Made by a program: the position numbers and the translations under genes
The notes under the pieces: generated by a model
What the model was told of the DNA's origin: nothing
Database searches by the model: none
What the model saw: the letters and a program-made list of their open reading frames with translations, nothing else
IMG/VR virus record: IMGVR_UViG_3300032241_001665
Location: 1-20,787 of that record
Source of the DNA: a virus
Length of the DNA stretch: 20,787 nt
Direction: 5' to 3' (one strand)
Shown: positions 1-6,921 of the stretch, piece after piece
How positions within the stretch are numbered: the stretch's first letter is position 1
Layout of the letters: every line of letters begins with the position of its first letter

Positions 1-517
1 AGCCGGCGCTACTTCAACTTTATTAGGTAACATATCTGCTACAACCAATAACCAAACAGTTACATTATCACCTACTGGTACTGGTACTGTTACTATCAAC
101 CCAGCAGGTGCTTCCACAATGAATAACGTTGTTATCGGTGGAACCACAGCTGCTGCTGGAACATTTACTACAGTTACAGATTCAACAGGTAACGTTAGAA
201 CCATAGTGCAGAACGCACAATCAGGATCCTCATCATACACATTGGTTGCCACAGACGCAGGCAAACACATCTATATAACAGGCACAGGTGGTGTAACCTG
301 TCCAATCAATGTGTTCTCTGCTGGTCAAGCCATCACAGTGGTAAACAACACATCAGCTTCCGTAACTATTACAGCTCCTTCTGGAGGAACATTATATCTT
401 GCAGGTACTGCTTCAACAGGTAACAGAACACTAGCACAAAGAGGTGTTGCAACATTACTTTATGTTGTAGGTGGTGCTACACCCACAGTTATGTCTTCAG
501 GAGCAGGACTAACATAA
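1..517 (+). CDS. Tail-fibre-like virion structural protein, 3' end only
   Basis: This is the C-terminal 171 residues of a gene that begins before the window; the frame is open from base 2. The protein is rich in Thr, Gly, Ala, Val and Asn and short of charged residues. It carries the phage fibre repeat type 'TVTINPAGASTMNNVVIGG' followed by 'AAAGTFT', seen in many marine T4-like tail-fibre or virion proteins. The end resembles the conserved C-terminal domain of such proteins: YTL, then DAGKHI, then FSAGQAITVVNN, then LAGTASTGNRTLAQRG, ending in SGAGLT. It probably forms beta-structured fibre or baseplate-associated material that contacts the host. The repeat type and ending support a fibre, but the T4 counterpart cannot be named. 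The next gene follows after 4 bases, so the two are probably co-transcribed. Confidence 0.7.
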   Translation, partial: AGATSTLLGNISATTNNQTVTLSPTGTGTVTINPAGASTMNNVVIGGTTAAAGTFTTVTDSTGNVRTIVQNAQSGSSSYTLVATDAGKHIYITGTGGVTCPINVFSAGQAITVVNNTSASVTITAPSGGTLYLAGTASTGNRTLAQRGVATLLYVVGGATPTVMSSGAGLT

Positions 518-521
518 TATT

Positions 522-1172
522 ATGACTATACAACAGATGTTAAACAAAAATGGGCCATACGGAATTAACGTGGTTGCTTCAGGCACAGGTTCTGTTACTG
601 CTCCAGCATGGGCAACCAGTGTTACTGTAGAGGCCATTGGTGGTGGTGGTAACGGGTTTGGAAATAGCAGCTTCTCAAACAGAGCAGGTGGTGGAGGTGG
701 ACAATATGCCATATCCAATGCCAATATTTCAGTAACGGGAGGCACAACAATAGTTTACTATTCGGTGGGGGCAGCCGCCGCAGACAGTTGGGTGAACGTG
801 GGAACCAATGCTGATCCAACACTTGCATCTACAGGTGCTCTAGCCAAAGCAGGTACCTCAGGTGCATCTGGCACTGCAGGAGTGGGCAACCAAGCAGGTT
901 CCGTAGGTGCAACCACTCGAGTGGGTGGAACTGGCACAACTAGTTTTTCAGGAGCCGGCGGAGGAGGTGCAGGTGCTACTACTGCAGGTTCTGGTACTAC
1001 TGCAGGAACAGATACCACAGATTCTGCCACTGCAACAGCTTTGGGAAATGGTACTGGTGGTGCTAGTGGTGGAGGACCGGGAACTGCTCCTGGAGGTGGT
1101 GGGGGAAGTGCAACTGCAACAGGTACAAACCCAGCAGGAGCGATAGGAAGAGTTAGAATTATATTTGTATAA
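522..1172 (+). CDS. Glycine-rich tail/adhesin-like protein
   Basis: The product has 216 residues. Its N-terminal part (about residues 17-40) has the pattern 'VVASGTGSVTAPAWATSVTV' followed by EAIGGGGNG, common at the start of glycine-rich phage tail proteins. The rest is dominated by Gly, Ala, Thr and Ser, with runs such as GGGGG near residues 56-60 and 195-200, and a short closing beta strand 'GRVRIIFV'. By analogy with poly-glycine adhesins such as T-even gp38 it could be a fibre-tip receptor-binding protein; that role is inferred from composition and its position behind a fibre gene. The nearest GGAG lies about 18 bases before the ATG, so translation may be coupled to the upstream gene. 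Its base composition is clearly richer in G and C than the downstream genes, which may reflect modular exchange of receptor-binding genes. Confidence 0.65.
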   Translation: MTIQQMLNKNGPYGINVVASGTGSVTAPAWATSVTVEAIGGGGNGFGNSSFSNRAGGGGGQYAISNANISVTGGTTIVYYSVGAAAADSWVNVGTNADPTLASTGALAKAGTSGASGTAGVGNQAGSVGATTRVGGTGTTSFSGAGGGGAGATTAGSGTTAGTDTTDSATATALGNGTGGASGGGPGTAPGGGGGSATATGTNPAGAIGRVRIIFV

Positions 1173-1199
1173 TAACATATATTTCTAATATTAAAGTTA

Positions 1200-1207
1200 T
1201 ATAAATA
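1200..1207 (+). promoter_or_regulatory. T4-type late promoter (TATAAATA) for the gp67-like gene
   Basis: An exact copy of the T4 late -10 box TATAAATA. The predicted start is about 1213, giving a leader of about 16 nt that contains GAGGA just before the ATG at 1229. It is the first late promoter of the head module. Confidence 0.7.
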
Positions 1208-1228
1208 GTACTAAAAAGTGAGGAAATT

Positions 1229-1480
1229 ATGTCAGAACAAGTAAAAAATTTTATTGATAAGTTATCATCAGGTAATGCGGCTGATGCAGGAGAAGCATTT
1301 AAAAATGCTTTAAGAGATAAAGTAGGTAACGCTTTAGAAGATAAAAGAAAAGAATTAGCAAGTACTTTATTTACAAAATTTGAAGCAACACCCTTTAGTG
1401 ATGCAAAACCAGAAGTCATTGACCCATCACCTAAAACAGTACCAGACAGTATGATTAATAATGGCGAACAAGTTAAGTAA
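1229..1480 (+). CDS. 67: Small prohead core protein, gp67-like
   Basis: The product has 83 residues, close to the 80 of T4 gp67. Residues 5-48 (FIDKLSSGNAADAGEAFKNA, then LRDKVGNALEDKRKELASTLF) follow the same helical pattern as my recollection of the T4 gp67 N-terminus: a short amphipathic helix, an 'AF..A...K...A...K..IA..' stretch, then a variable tail. T4 gp67 is a component of the prohead scaffold core cleaved by gp21. It lies just before the gp21-gp22-gp23 cluster, where T4 also has gene 67, and has its own late promoter and a GAGGA ribosome site. Unlike T4 gp67 the C-terminus is not strongly acidic, so the assignment rests on the N-terminal pattern and position. Confidence 0.55.
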   Translation: MSEQVKNFIDKLSSGNAADAGEAFKNALRDKVGNALEDKRKELASTLFTKFEATPFSDAKPEVIDPSPKTVPDSMINNGEQVK

Positions 1481-1709
1481 TATAATTAAAGATATACAGA
1501 TTTCTGATTCTAAATCTTATAATGAATTAACGCCTGTAATGAAAAAAGCGGTAAATGAATTTTATAAAGAACTTGATAAAGAATCAAAAAATATTATAGA
1601 AGATTTTGAAGGTACAGTAGAAAAAATTGCAAAGTATCATAATTTAAATAAAGATGCTTTGTATGAATTTTTTGCAAAAGAAGTTAAAGAACAATTAGGA
1701 GCAAATTAA
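1461..1709 (+). CDS. Small helical protein of the head module, unknown
   Basis: The 82-residue product is not recognised. It is rich in Lys, Glu, Asp and Asn and looks largely helical, with the segments KKAVNEFYKELDKESKNII and KDALYEFFAKEVKEQLG. There is no signal peptide or membrane segment. It overlaps the end of the gp67-like gene by 20 bases in another frame and is followed directly by the next gene (stop TAA abuts ATG), so it belongs to the late head operon. T4 has gene 68, another small prohead core protein, in the equivalent slot. That makes a core role possible, but no motif supports it. Confidence 0.7.
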   Translation: MANKLSNIIKDIQISDSKSYNELTPVMKKAVNEFYKELDKESKNIIEDFEGTVEKIAKYHNLNKDALYEFFAKEVKEQLGAN

Positions 1710-1970
1710 ATGTCAACAACAATAAGACCTAAAGGTGCAGTCATTACAAATCCATCTGCAGATGTTGTAGGTAATTCTCATTTTGTATATTGTGTAGCAA
1801 CATCAAGTGCAACAACAGTATCAATTGCAAATCTTACAGGTTCAGACACAGGAACATATTCTGTTTATTTACATAATGCAGGTGATACTATTATAATTGA
1901 AAAAGGTATTAACGATACAATTACATCATCTTCTGCAAAGGTATTTGCAGTTGGTTCACCAAGAAGTTAA
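1710..1970 (+). CDS. Small beta-rich virion-like protein, unknown
   Basis: The product has 86 residues and is not recognised. It is rich in Thr, Ser, Val, Ile, Ala and Gly and poor in charge, with alternating polar/hydrophobic segments such as TTVSIANLTGSDTGTYSVYL and TIIIEKGINDTI that predict a small beta sandwich. Such composition is common in capsid decoration or fibre-associated proteins, but this is inference. The start is supported by AGGAG at 1697-1701, 8 bases before the ATG. The gene is the last of the three-gene run from the late promoter at 1200, just ahead of gp21. Confidence 0.65.
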   Translation: MSTTIRPKGAVITNPSADVVGNSHFVYCVATSSATTVSIANLTGSDTGTYSVYLHNAGDTIIIEKGINDTITSSSAKVFAVGSPRS

Positions 1971-1986
1971 TAAAATTACTACTTTT

Positions 1987-1994
1987 TATAAATA
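1987..1994 (+). promoter_or_regulatory. T4-type late promoter (TATAAATA) for gp21
   Basis: An exact TATAAATA. The expected start near 2000 leaves only about 10 nt of leader, containing AGAGGG at 2001-2006 unusually close to the ATG at 2010. Confidence 0.7.
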
Positions 1995-2009
1995 GTAACA
2001 AGAGGGACA

Positions 2010-2654
2010 ATGAAACTTATAAGAGAAGAAATTAACGAAGCAACTTATCTCGTAGAAGAAAACGAAGGTAAAAAAGAATACAAAATTAAAGGTGTATTCT
2101 TACAATCAGACATTAAAAATAGAAATGGTCGTATATATCCTAACGACATATTACACAAAGAAGTTACAAGATATAACAAAGAATTTATCAATAAAAATCG
2201 TGCATTTGGTGAATTAGGACATCCTGATGGCCCGGTTGTAAATCTTGAAAGAGTTTCTCACATGATTAAAAAACTTTATCCAGAAGGTAAAAACTTTATT
2301 GGAGAAGCAAAAATCATGGACACACCATACGGAAAAATCGTAAAAAGTCTTATAGATGAAGGTGCTAAATTAGGTGTATCATCAAGAGGTATGGGTTCTT
2401 TAGTACAAAAAAATGGTCATAATTATGTAGGAAATGATTTTTATTTAGCGACTGCTGCAGACATTGTTGCAGATCCATCTGCGCCAGATGCGTTTGTAGA
2501 AGGCATTATGGAAAATAAAGAGTGGGTTTGGAACAACGGTATGCTTATAGAACAAGACGTTGCTGCATGGAAACAAGAATTAATTAAGACTAAAAGAGTT
2601 GAATTAGCAGATAAAAAAGCAAAGATTTTCGAAGATTTTCTAAAAAAACTGTAA
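2010..2654 (+). CDS. 21: Prohead core protease gp21
   Basis: This is the T4-type prohead maturation protease. It sits in the scaffold core and, after assembly, cleaves gp22, gp23 and the small core proteins so the capsid can expand and take up DNA. The length of 214 residues matches the T4 protein (about 212). Visible family features are 'NRNGRIYP' at residues 38-45, 'GELGHPDGP' with the probable catalytic His71, 'GKIVKSLIDEGAKLGVSSRG' with the probable catalytic Ser at 124/125, and 'ADIVADPSAPDAFVEG' downstream. These fit the His-Ser fold shared with herpesvirus assemblin-type proteases. It has its own late promoter and is followed by gp22 and gp23, the order found in T4. Confidence 0.95.
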   Translation: MKLIREEINEATYLVEENEGKKEYKIKGVFLQSDIKNRNGRIYPNDILHKEVTRYNKEFINKNRAFGELGHPDGPVVNLERVSHMIKKLYPEGKNFIGEAKIMDTPYGKIVKSLIDEGAKLGVSSRGMGSLVQKNGHNYVGNDFYLATAADIVADPSAPDAFVEGIMENKEWVWNNGMLIEQDVAAWKQELIKTKRVELADKKAKIFEDFLKKL

Positions 2655-2678
2655 TATACTTACAGAAAACATTAATAT

Positions 2679-2686
2679 TATAAATA
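2679..2686 (+). promoter_or_regulatory. T4-type late promoter (TATAAATA) for gp22-gp23
   Basis: An exact TATAAATA 57 bases before the gp22 ATG. With a start near 2692 the leader is about 52 nt and contains the palindrome at 2707-2724 and a strong ribosome site. There is no late box directly before gp23, so this one probably serves both genes. Confidence 0.7.
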
Positions 2687-2706
2687 TCATTAATAAAGAG
2701 AGAAAA

Positions 2707-2724
2707 TTATAATTCGAATTATAA
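2707..2724 (+). repeat. Perfect 18-bp palindrome in the gp22 leader
   Basis: TTATAATTCGAATTATAA is fully self-complementary. As RNA it can form a 7-bp stem with a UCGA loop, in the leader that starts at the late promoter, ending 7 bases before the gp22 GGAG (2732-2735). It could stabilise the mRNA or present the ribosome site; as DNA it could be a dimer binding site. Confidence 0.6.
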
Positions 2725-2743
2725 CTTAAAAGGAGATTTCTCA

Positions 2744-3805
2744 ATGGCTACAGAAAAAAATGTAGAAAGTCAAGTATTAGCTGAAGCGGAAGCTGTAACT
2801 ATACCTGATGCTCCGAAGAAAAATGCTGTAATGGCAGAACCTACGCATCTTAAAAATGATGCAGAAGATTTAGGCCCTGCAGTCACAAGTCCAAATGACA
2901 CTCTTCCGGACGCTACAAAAAAATCAAAAAAAGTTTCTGATGCTATCAATGCTAAAGCTGCAGATGTTGACGCTAGTAAAAAACCAGACACAGAAGCTGG
3001 TGTTACTAAAGTTGCTACTCCAGGACAAACATTGAAAGTAGAAGAAGCAGAAAAAGAAGAAACAATTGACGTTTCTGATGACGTTAAAGCGTTAATCGGT
3101 GACGAAAAATTAACAGAAGAATTTAAGGCAAAAGCTGCGACAATATTTGAAGCTGCAGTTAAATCAAAAATTAACGAAGCTAAAAAGAAAATGAAAATGT
3201 CGTATGAAGCAAAACTTAAAGAAGATGTTGATACTACAAAAGCAGAACTTGTTGAAAAAGTAGATTCATACCTAAACTACGTTGTTGAGGAATGGATGAA
3301 GCAAAACGAGTTAGCAATTGAAAGAGGTATCAAAGGCGAAATCGCTGAGGATTTTATTAGTGGTCTAAAAAAATTATTTGAAGATCATTACATAAATGTT
3401 CCAGACGAAAAATATGATGTATTAGAAGATCAAGCTTCTAAGATCGAAACGTTAGAGAAAAAACTTAACGAACAGATCGAGAACAATGTAAAACTTAATT
3501 CTACAATTGGTGAATTAACTAAGAAAGAAATTCTTGGTGAAGTATCTGCAAATTTAGCAGACACTAATAAAGAAAAGTTTGCAAAGTTGGCTGAAGAAAT
3601 TGAATATTCTAATGCTGATGAGTTTAAGAAAAAAGTATTGACTATTAAAGAGTCCTACTTTAATTCAACAAAAGAGATTTCATCTAAAAATGAAATAGAT
3701 AACGTTGCCGAAGGCGATACTACAGATAATGTAGATTTGTCAAACGCTATGACTGCTTACACGGCCGCTATCAGTAAAACAAAAGACCGAATTAAAATCG
3801 GTTAA
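2744..3805 (+). CDS. 22: Prohead scaffolding core protein gp22
   Basis: This is the major scaffold core protein around which the gp23 shell assembles; gp21 degrades it during maturation. The identity comes from position between gp21 and gp23 and from composition: 353 residues, highly charged (Lys, Glu, Asp), largely helical, with coiled-coil-like stretches at about residues 140-180 and 225-260 ('QASKIETLEKKLNEQIENN'). The first 110 residues are low-complexity and rich in Ala, Lys, Asp and Thr. The C-terminal part (YFNSTKEISSKNEIDNVAEG, then AMTAYTAAISK) resembles the conserved tail of marine T4-like scaffold proteins. It is longer than T4 gp22 (about 269 residues), mostly in the N-terminal region. 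A strong ribosome site (AAAAGGAG) precedes the ATG. Confidence 0.85.
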   Translation: MATEKNVESQVLAEAEAVTIPDAPKKNAVMAEPTHLKNDAEDLGPAVTSPNDTLPDATKKSKKVSDAINAKAADVDASKKPDTEAGVTKVATPGQTLKVEEAEKEETIDVSDDVKALIGDEKLTEEFKAKAATIFEAAVKSKINEAKKKMKMSYEAKLKEDVDTTKAELVEKVDSYLNYVVEEWMKQNELAIERGIKGEIAEDFISGLKKLFEDHYINVPDEKYDVLEDQASKIETLEKKLNEQIENNVKLNSTIGELTKKEILGEVSANLADTNKEKFAKLAEEIEYSNADEFKKKVLTIKESYFNSTKEISSKNEIDNVAEGDTTDNVDLSNAMTAYTAAISKTKDRIKIG

Positions 3806-3827
3806 TTAAAAGGGAGAAAAAAAAGAT

Positions 3828-5177
3828 ATGTACTTATCTGAACAACTAGTTAAAAAATGGCAGCCAGTTCTTGAACACCCGGAGCTCCCAAAAGTAACGG
3901 ATAGTTATAAGAGGGCGGTCACAGCTGTAATCTTGGAAAACCAAGAGAAAGCATTAAGAGAAGACAGAGCATTTATTAGCGAGTCTGCGCCTATAAACTC
4001 TACAAATTCTTCTTATGTACAAAATTGGGATCCAATCCTAATTTCTTTAGTAAGAAGAGCAATGCCAAATCTAATTGCATATGATATCTGCGGCGTACAG
4101 CCAATGACTGGACCAACAGGTCTAATATTTGCAATGAGATCAAAATATCAATCACAAGCTGGTTCTGAAGCATTATTTGATGCAGCAGATACACAGTATT
4201 CTGGAACAAACGCTACTGGTTCAACATCATCAGGTTATTCTGGAACACAATCTGGAACAAACCCAGCTGTATTAAATGACAGTCCTGCAGGAACTTACAC
4301 AAGTGGTTCTGCAATGTCTACAGCTAGAGCTGAAGCTTTAGGTGATGCATCTACAAATGCTTTTGCACAAATGGCATTTTCAATCGAGAAATCGACTGTA
4401 ACTGCTAAATCAAGAGCGTTAAAAGCTGAATACACTATGGAACTTGCACAAGACTTAAAAGCAATCCATGGTTTAGATGCTGAGACAGAACTTGCAAACA
4501 TTTTATCTGCTGAGATCCTTGCGGAAATCAATAGAGAAGTTGTAAGAACTATCTACATCAATGCTGAAAAAGGTGCTTCTGCAAACACAGGAACTATAAA
4601 CACTACAACTGAAGGTATTTTCGATTTAGACACAGATTCTAACGGAAGATGGTCAGTTGAAAGATTTAAAGGTCTTATGTTCCAAGTAGAAAGAGAAGCG
4701 AATACAATTGCACTAAGAACTCGTAGAGGAAAAGGTAACATCTTGATCACATCAAGTGATGTTGCTTCTGCTTTACAAATGGCTGGTGTATTAGATTACG
4801 CTACATCTTTAAACAACAATTTACAAGTAGATGATACAGGAAACACATTTGCTGGAGTATTAAACGGAAGATATAAAGTTTATATCGATCCATATTCTGC
4901 AAATCAATCTGCAACTCAATACTTTATAGTTGGATATAGAGGAACATCTCAGTATGATGCTGGATTGTTCTATTGTCCATACGTTCCACTACAAATGGTG
5001 AGAGCTGTTGGTCAAGACAATTTCCAACCAAAAATTGGGTTTAAGACACGTTATGGTTTACAAGCTAACCCATTCGCTGAAGTAGGTGCTAACAGTGCAT
5101 CTGCCGTTAACAATGGTGCTGGTAATGCTAACGCTAACAGATACTACAGACGAGTTGAAGTTAAAAACTTAATGTAG
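3828..5177 (+). CDS. 23: Major capsid protein gp23
   Basis: This is the T4-type major head protein, an HK97-fold subunit of 449 residues, shorter than T4 gp23 (521) as in marine relatives. The N-terminal 52 residues look like the delta piece removed by gp21: the sequence FISE followed by SAPINST fits the (I/L)xE cleavage rule, so mature protein probably begins at Ser53. Downstream are the conserved features 'WDPILISLVRRAMPNLIAYD', 'VQPMTGPTGLIFAMRSKY', 'AEYTMELAQDLKAIHGLDAE' and 'YRGTSQYDAGLFYCPYVPLQ'. A Gly/Ser/Thr-rich insert lies at about residues 115-165. AGGGAG at 3811-3816 is the likely ribosome site. A strong terminator follows the gene. Confidence 0.97.
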   Translation: MYLSEQLVKKWQPVLEHPELPKVTDSYKRAVTAVILENQEKALREDRAFISESAPINSTNSSYVQNWDPILISLVRRAMPNLIAYDICGVQPMTGPTGLIFAMRSKYQSQAGSEALFDAADTQYSGTNATGSTSSGYSGTQSGTNPAVLNDSPAGTYTSGSAMSTARAEALGDASTNAFAQMAFSIEKSTVTAKSRALKAEYTMELAQDLKAIHGLDAETELANILSAEILAEINREVVRTIYINAEKGASANTGTINTTTEGIFDLDTDSNGRWSVERFKGLMFQVEREANTIALRTRRGKGNILITSSDVASALQMAGVLDYATSLNNNLQVDDTGNTFAGVLNGRYKVYIDPYSANQSATQYFIVGYRGTSQYDAGLFYCPYVPLQMVRAVGQDNFQPKIGFKTRYGLQANPFAEVGANSASAVNNGAGNANANRYYRRVEVKNLM

Positions 5178-5183
5178 TCTTTG

Positions 5184-5199
5184 TTTGTCTTACGACAAA
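5184..5199 (+). other. Small hairpin just after gp23
   Basis: TTTGTC and GACAAA form a perfect 6-bp stem with a TTAC loop directly after the gp23 stop, 5 bases before the main terminator stem. It may act with the terminator or protect the 3' end of the capsid mRNA. Confidence 0.45.
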
Positions 5200-5204
5200 T
5201 GATT

Positions 5205-5237
5205 AAAAGGGAGGCACTAAAAACGCCTCCCTTTTTT
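5205..5237 (+). terminator. Strong intrinsic terminator after gp23
   Basis: AAAAGGGAGGC pairs perfectly with GCCTCCCTTTT (11 bp, 9-nt loop), with the GC-rich core leading into a run of six T. It ends the head operon; the next gene starts from its own late promoter a few bases later. Confidence 0.92.
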
Positions 5238-5240
5238 GTT

Positions 5241-5248
5241 TATAAATA
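5241..5248 (+). promoter_or_regulatory. T4-type late promoter (TATAAATA), leaderless geometry
   Basis: An exact TATAAATA only 5 bases before the ATG at 5254. With the usual T4 late spacing (box at about -13 to -6) transcription would start on the A of the ATG. There is no room for a ribosome site. Confidence 0.7.
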
Positions 5249-5253
5249 TTATT

Positions 5254-5877
5254 ATGACTGTATTAGATTCTTATACAAGACAACCTACTAAACTAGATTA
5301 TGCTAGTCCTACACAATTTAAATTTAATATTCTTAAATTACCTACAGTAGAATATTTTTGTACAAGTGTTAATATTCCTGGTATTACTCTTGATTTTATA
5401 GAACAAAAAACAACACTTAAAAATATTCCTATTCCAGGTAATCGTTTAACATATGCAGATTTAACAGTATCATTTTTAGTAGATGAAAATTTAACTAACT
5501 ATCAAGAAATACACGGATGGTTGACTGGATTAGGATATCCTGAAGATAATAGTCAATTTCAAAATCTTGCATTAGCAGGTTCTGATAGATTTCCAAGTAG
5601 CAATCAACCTGTAAGTACTGAACCTGGACAATCTGGTTCTCCTGCTCCTAGTGCAGGTGCAACGTTATCCGATGCAACCCTTATGGTATTAACAAGTAAG
5701 AATAATCCTGTAGTGGAGGTTCGATTTAAAGACTTGTTTCCTGTATCATTAAGTGGTTTAAATTATAATCAACAACTAACAGATATAACTTATTTAACAG
5801 CAGATGTTACATTTAAATACTTAATTTATGAATTTGCAAATGTAAATTCATCAACTACTACTACTATAGTTACATAA
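5254..5877 (+). CDS. Tail-tube-fold protein (gp3/gp19-like)
   Basis: The product has 207 residues. The N-terminal half shows the pattern of the T4 gp19 tail-tube superfamily in marine myoviruses: 'SPTQFKFNILKLPTVEYFC', then VNIPGITL, then IPIPGNRLTYADLTVSFLVD, then NYQEIHGWLTGLGYP, then a core strand 'LMVLTSKNNPVVEVRFKDLF' and 'YLTADVTFKYLIYEF'. A Ser/Pro/Gly linker lies at about residues 110-140. In marine T4-like phages the slot between gp23 and uvsY is commonly taken by gp3, the tail completion protein, which shares this fold, so gp3 is my best guess and gp19 the alternative. I chose the ATG at 5254 over an upstream in-frame TTG because that TTG overlaps the terminator and late promoter. 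Confidence 0.65.
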   Translation: MTVLDSYTRQPTKLDYASPTQFKFNILKLPTVEYFCTSVNIPGITLDFIEQKTTLKNIPIPGNRLTYADLTVSFLVDENLTNYQEIHGWLTGLGYPEDNSQFQNLALAGSDRFPSSNQPVSTEPGQSGSPAPSAGATLSDATLMVLTSKNNPVVEVRFKDLFPVSLSGLNYNQQLTDITYLTADVTFKYLIYEFANVNSSTTTTIVT

Positions 5878-5895
5878 CAAAAGTTACACAATAGG

Positions 5896-5924
5896 TTGAT
5901 TTTTTAATAAATTTGTGATATATT
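5896..5924 (+). promoter_or_regulatory. Sigma70-like promoter of uvsY, leaderless geometry
   Basis: TTGATT (5896-5901), a 17-base spacer, then TATATT (5919-5924) preceded by TGA, an extended -10. The gap to the uvsY ATG is 6 bases, so the start should fall on or next to the A of the ATG. Confidence 0.65.
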
Positions 5925-5930
5925 AATATA

Positions 5931-6359
5931 ATGGATTTAGAACAATTACAATTAGAAGCCGATAAAGATTTAAAGTTAAATGATCTTGAATTAGACTTAG
6001 AATCTTTAAAAACTCCTCAGTTACATAACAAATATTTAAAACATTATACAAAGTTTAAATTACTTTTAACACGTTCAGAAGATGAATTAAAAACTTTAAA
6101 ACGTGATAAATGGGAATATTATACAGGTAAAGCAAGTCCTGAGGTATATCAAGTTAAACCTTTTGATCTTAAAATATTAAAAACAGATATAGACAAGTAT
6201 TTAGAAGCAGATGAAGATATACAAAAATTATCTCAAAAGGTAATGTATTTAAATACTGTAGTTGATTTTTTAGATCGTACATTAAGAGTAATTGTAAATC
6301 GTACATACACAATTAAAAATGCCATAGAATGGCGCCGTTTTACTTCAGGAGCATTATAA
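5931..6359 (+). CDS. uvsY: UvsY recombination mediator
   Basis: UvsY loads the UvsX recombinase on single-stranded DNA by displacing gp32, in recombination-dependent replication and repair. The 142-residue product matches the T4 length (137) and carries the family signature 'DKWEYYTGKASPEVYQVKPF' followed by D.KILKTDIDKYL, and the closing 'IKNAIEWRRFTSGAL'. It is acidic and helical. It is preceded by a sigma70-like promoter with no room for a ribosome site, while the next gene's start overlaps its stop (TAATG). That pairs uvsY with the downstream oxygenase and uvsW in one early/middle operon. No UvsX gene lies in the window. Confidence 0.93.
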   Translation: MDLEQLQLEADKDLKLNDLELDLESLKTPQLHNKYLKHYTKFKLLLTRSEDELKTLKRDKWEYYTGKASPEVYQVKPFDLKILKTDIDKYLEADEDIQKLSQKVMYLNTVVDFLDRTLRVIVNRTYTIKNAIEWRRFTSGAL

Positions 6360-6919
6360 TGTACTTAGAAAATAATCATTGTTTATCTATAGGTTTTTTT
6401 GATAAAAGTTTTTGTGATAGTATTATAGAAGTAGCAGAAGAAGCAAAATTACAAGATGCAAAAATACAAGATGGTAATAATAATAATAGAAATTCAAAAA
6501 TAACTTGGTTAACAAATGAAAGATTGAATAAAGAAATGGCTGAAGTTATTAATAATCATAACGTAAAAGCAAAATGGAATTTTAAATTAAATGAATTTGA
6601 ACCTTTACAATATACTGTTTATGAAATAAATGATCATTATGATTGGCATATTGATAGTCATACAAAACCATATCCAAATGGTTTAATTAGAAAAATAAGT
6701 TTTACATTATGTTTAAATGAAGATTATGAAGGTGGTGAATTTGAAATATCTAATCCCAATCCTAAACCAGAAAAACATATTAATACAAAATTTAATGATA
6801 AATTTACATTAGGCACAGTGATTTCATTTCCCTCATTTGTATGGCATAAAGTAAATAAAGTTACAAGTGGCACAAGAAAAGTATTGGTAGGTTGGGCAGT
6901 TGGTTCTCAATTTGTTTAA
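6359..6919 (+). CDS. 2-oxoglutarate/Fe(II)-dependent oxygenase
   Basis: The product has 186 residues and the prolyl-4-hydroxylase-like fold of 2OG-Fe(II) oxygenases. The metal ligands are visible: 'YDWHIDSH' gives H97 and D99, and FVWHKVNKV gives H163. R173 in 'SGTRKVLVGWAVG' is the probable 2-oxoglutarate ligand. The central strand 'ISFTLCLNEDYEGGEFEI' is typical. Small enzymes of this family are frequent in marine T4-like phages; substrates are mostly unknown and may be protein, peptide or nucleic acid. The ATG shares a base with the uvsY stop and has AGGAG 7 bases upstream, so translation is coupled to uvsY. The in-frame ATG 30 bases upstream lies inside uvsY and is less likely. Confidence 0.85.
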   Translation: MYLENNHCLSIGFFDKSFCDSIIEVAEEAKLQDAKIQDGNNNNRNSKITWLTNERLNKEMAEVINNHNVKAKWNFKLNEFEPLQYTVYEINDHYDWHIDSHTKPYPNGLIRKISFTLCLNEDYEGGEFEISNPNPKPEKHINTKFNDKFTLGTVISFPSFVWHKVNKVTSGTRKVLVGWAVGSQFV

Positions 6920-6921
6920 TA

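Noticed and set aside
758-1178. Long open frames on the minus strand across the glycine-rich gene
   Set aside because: They are mirror frames of GGT/GCA-rich coding sequence, have low-complexity products and no start signals.
5236-5253. Start of the tail-tube-fold gene at an in-frame TTG
   Set aside because: It would begin within the terminator tail and include the late promoter; the ATG at 5254 gives the normal protein start.
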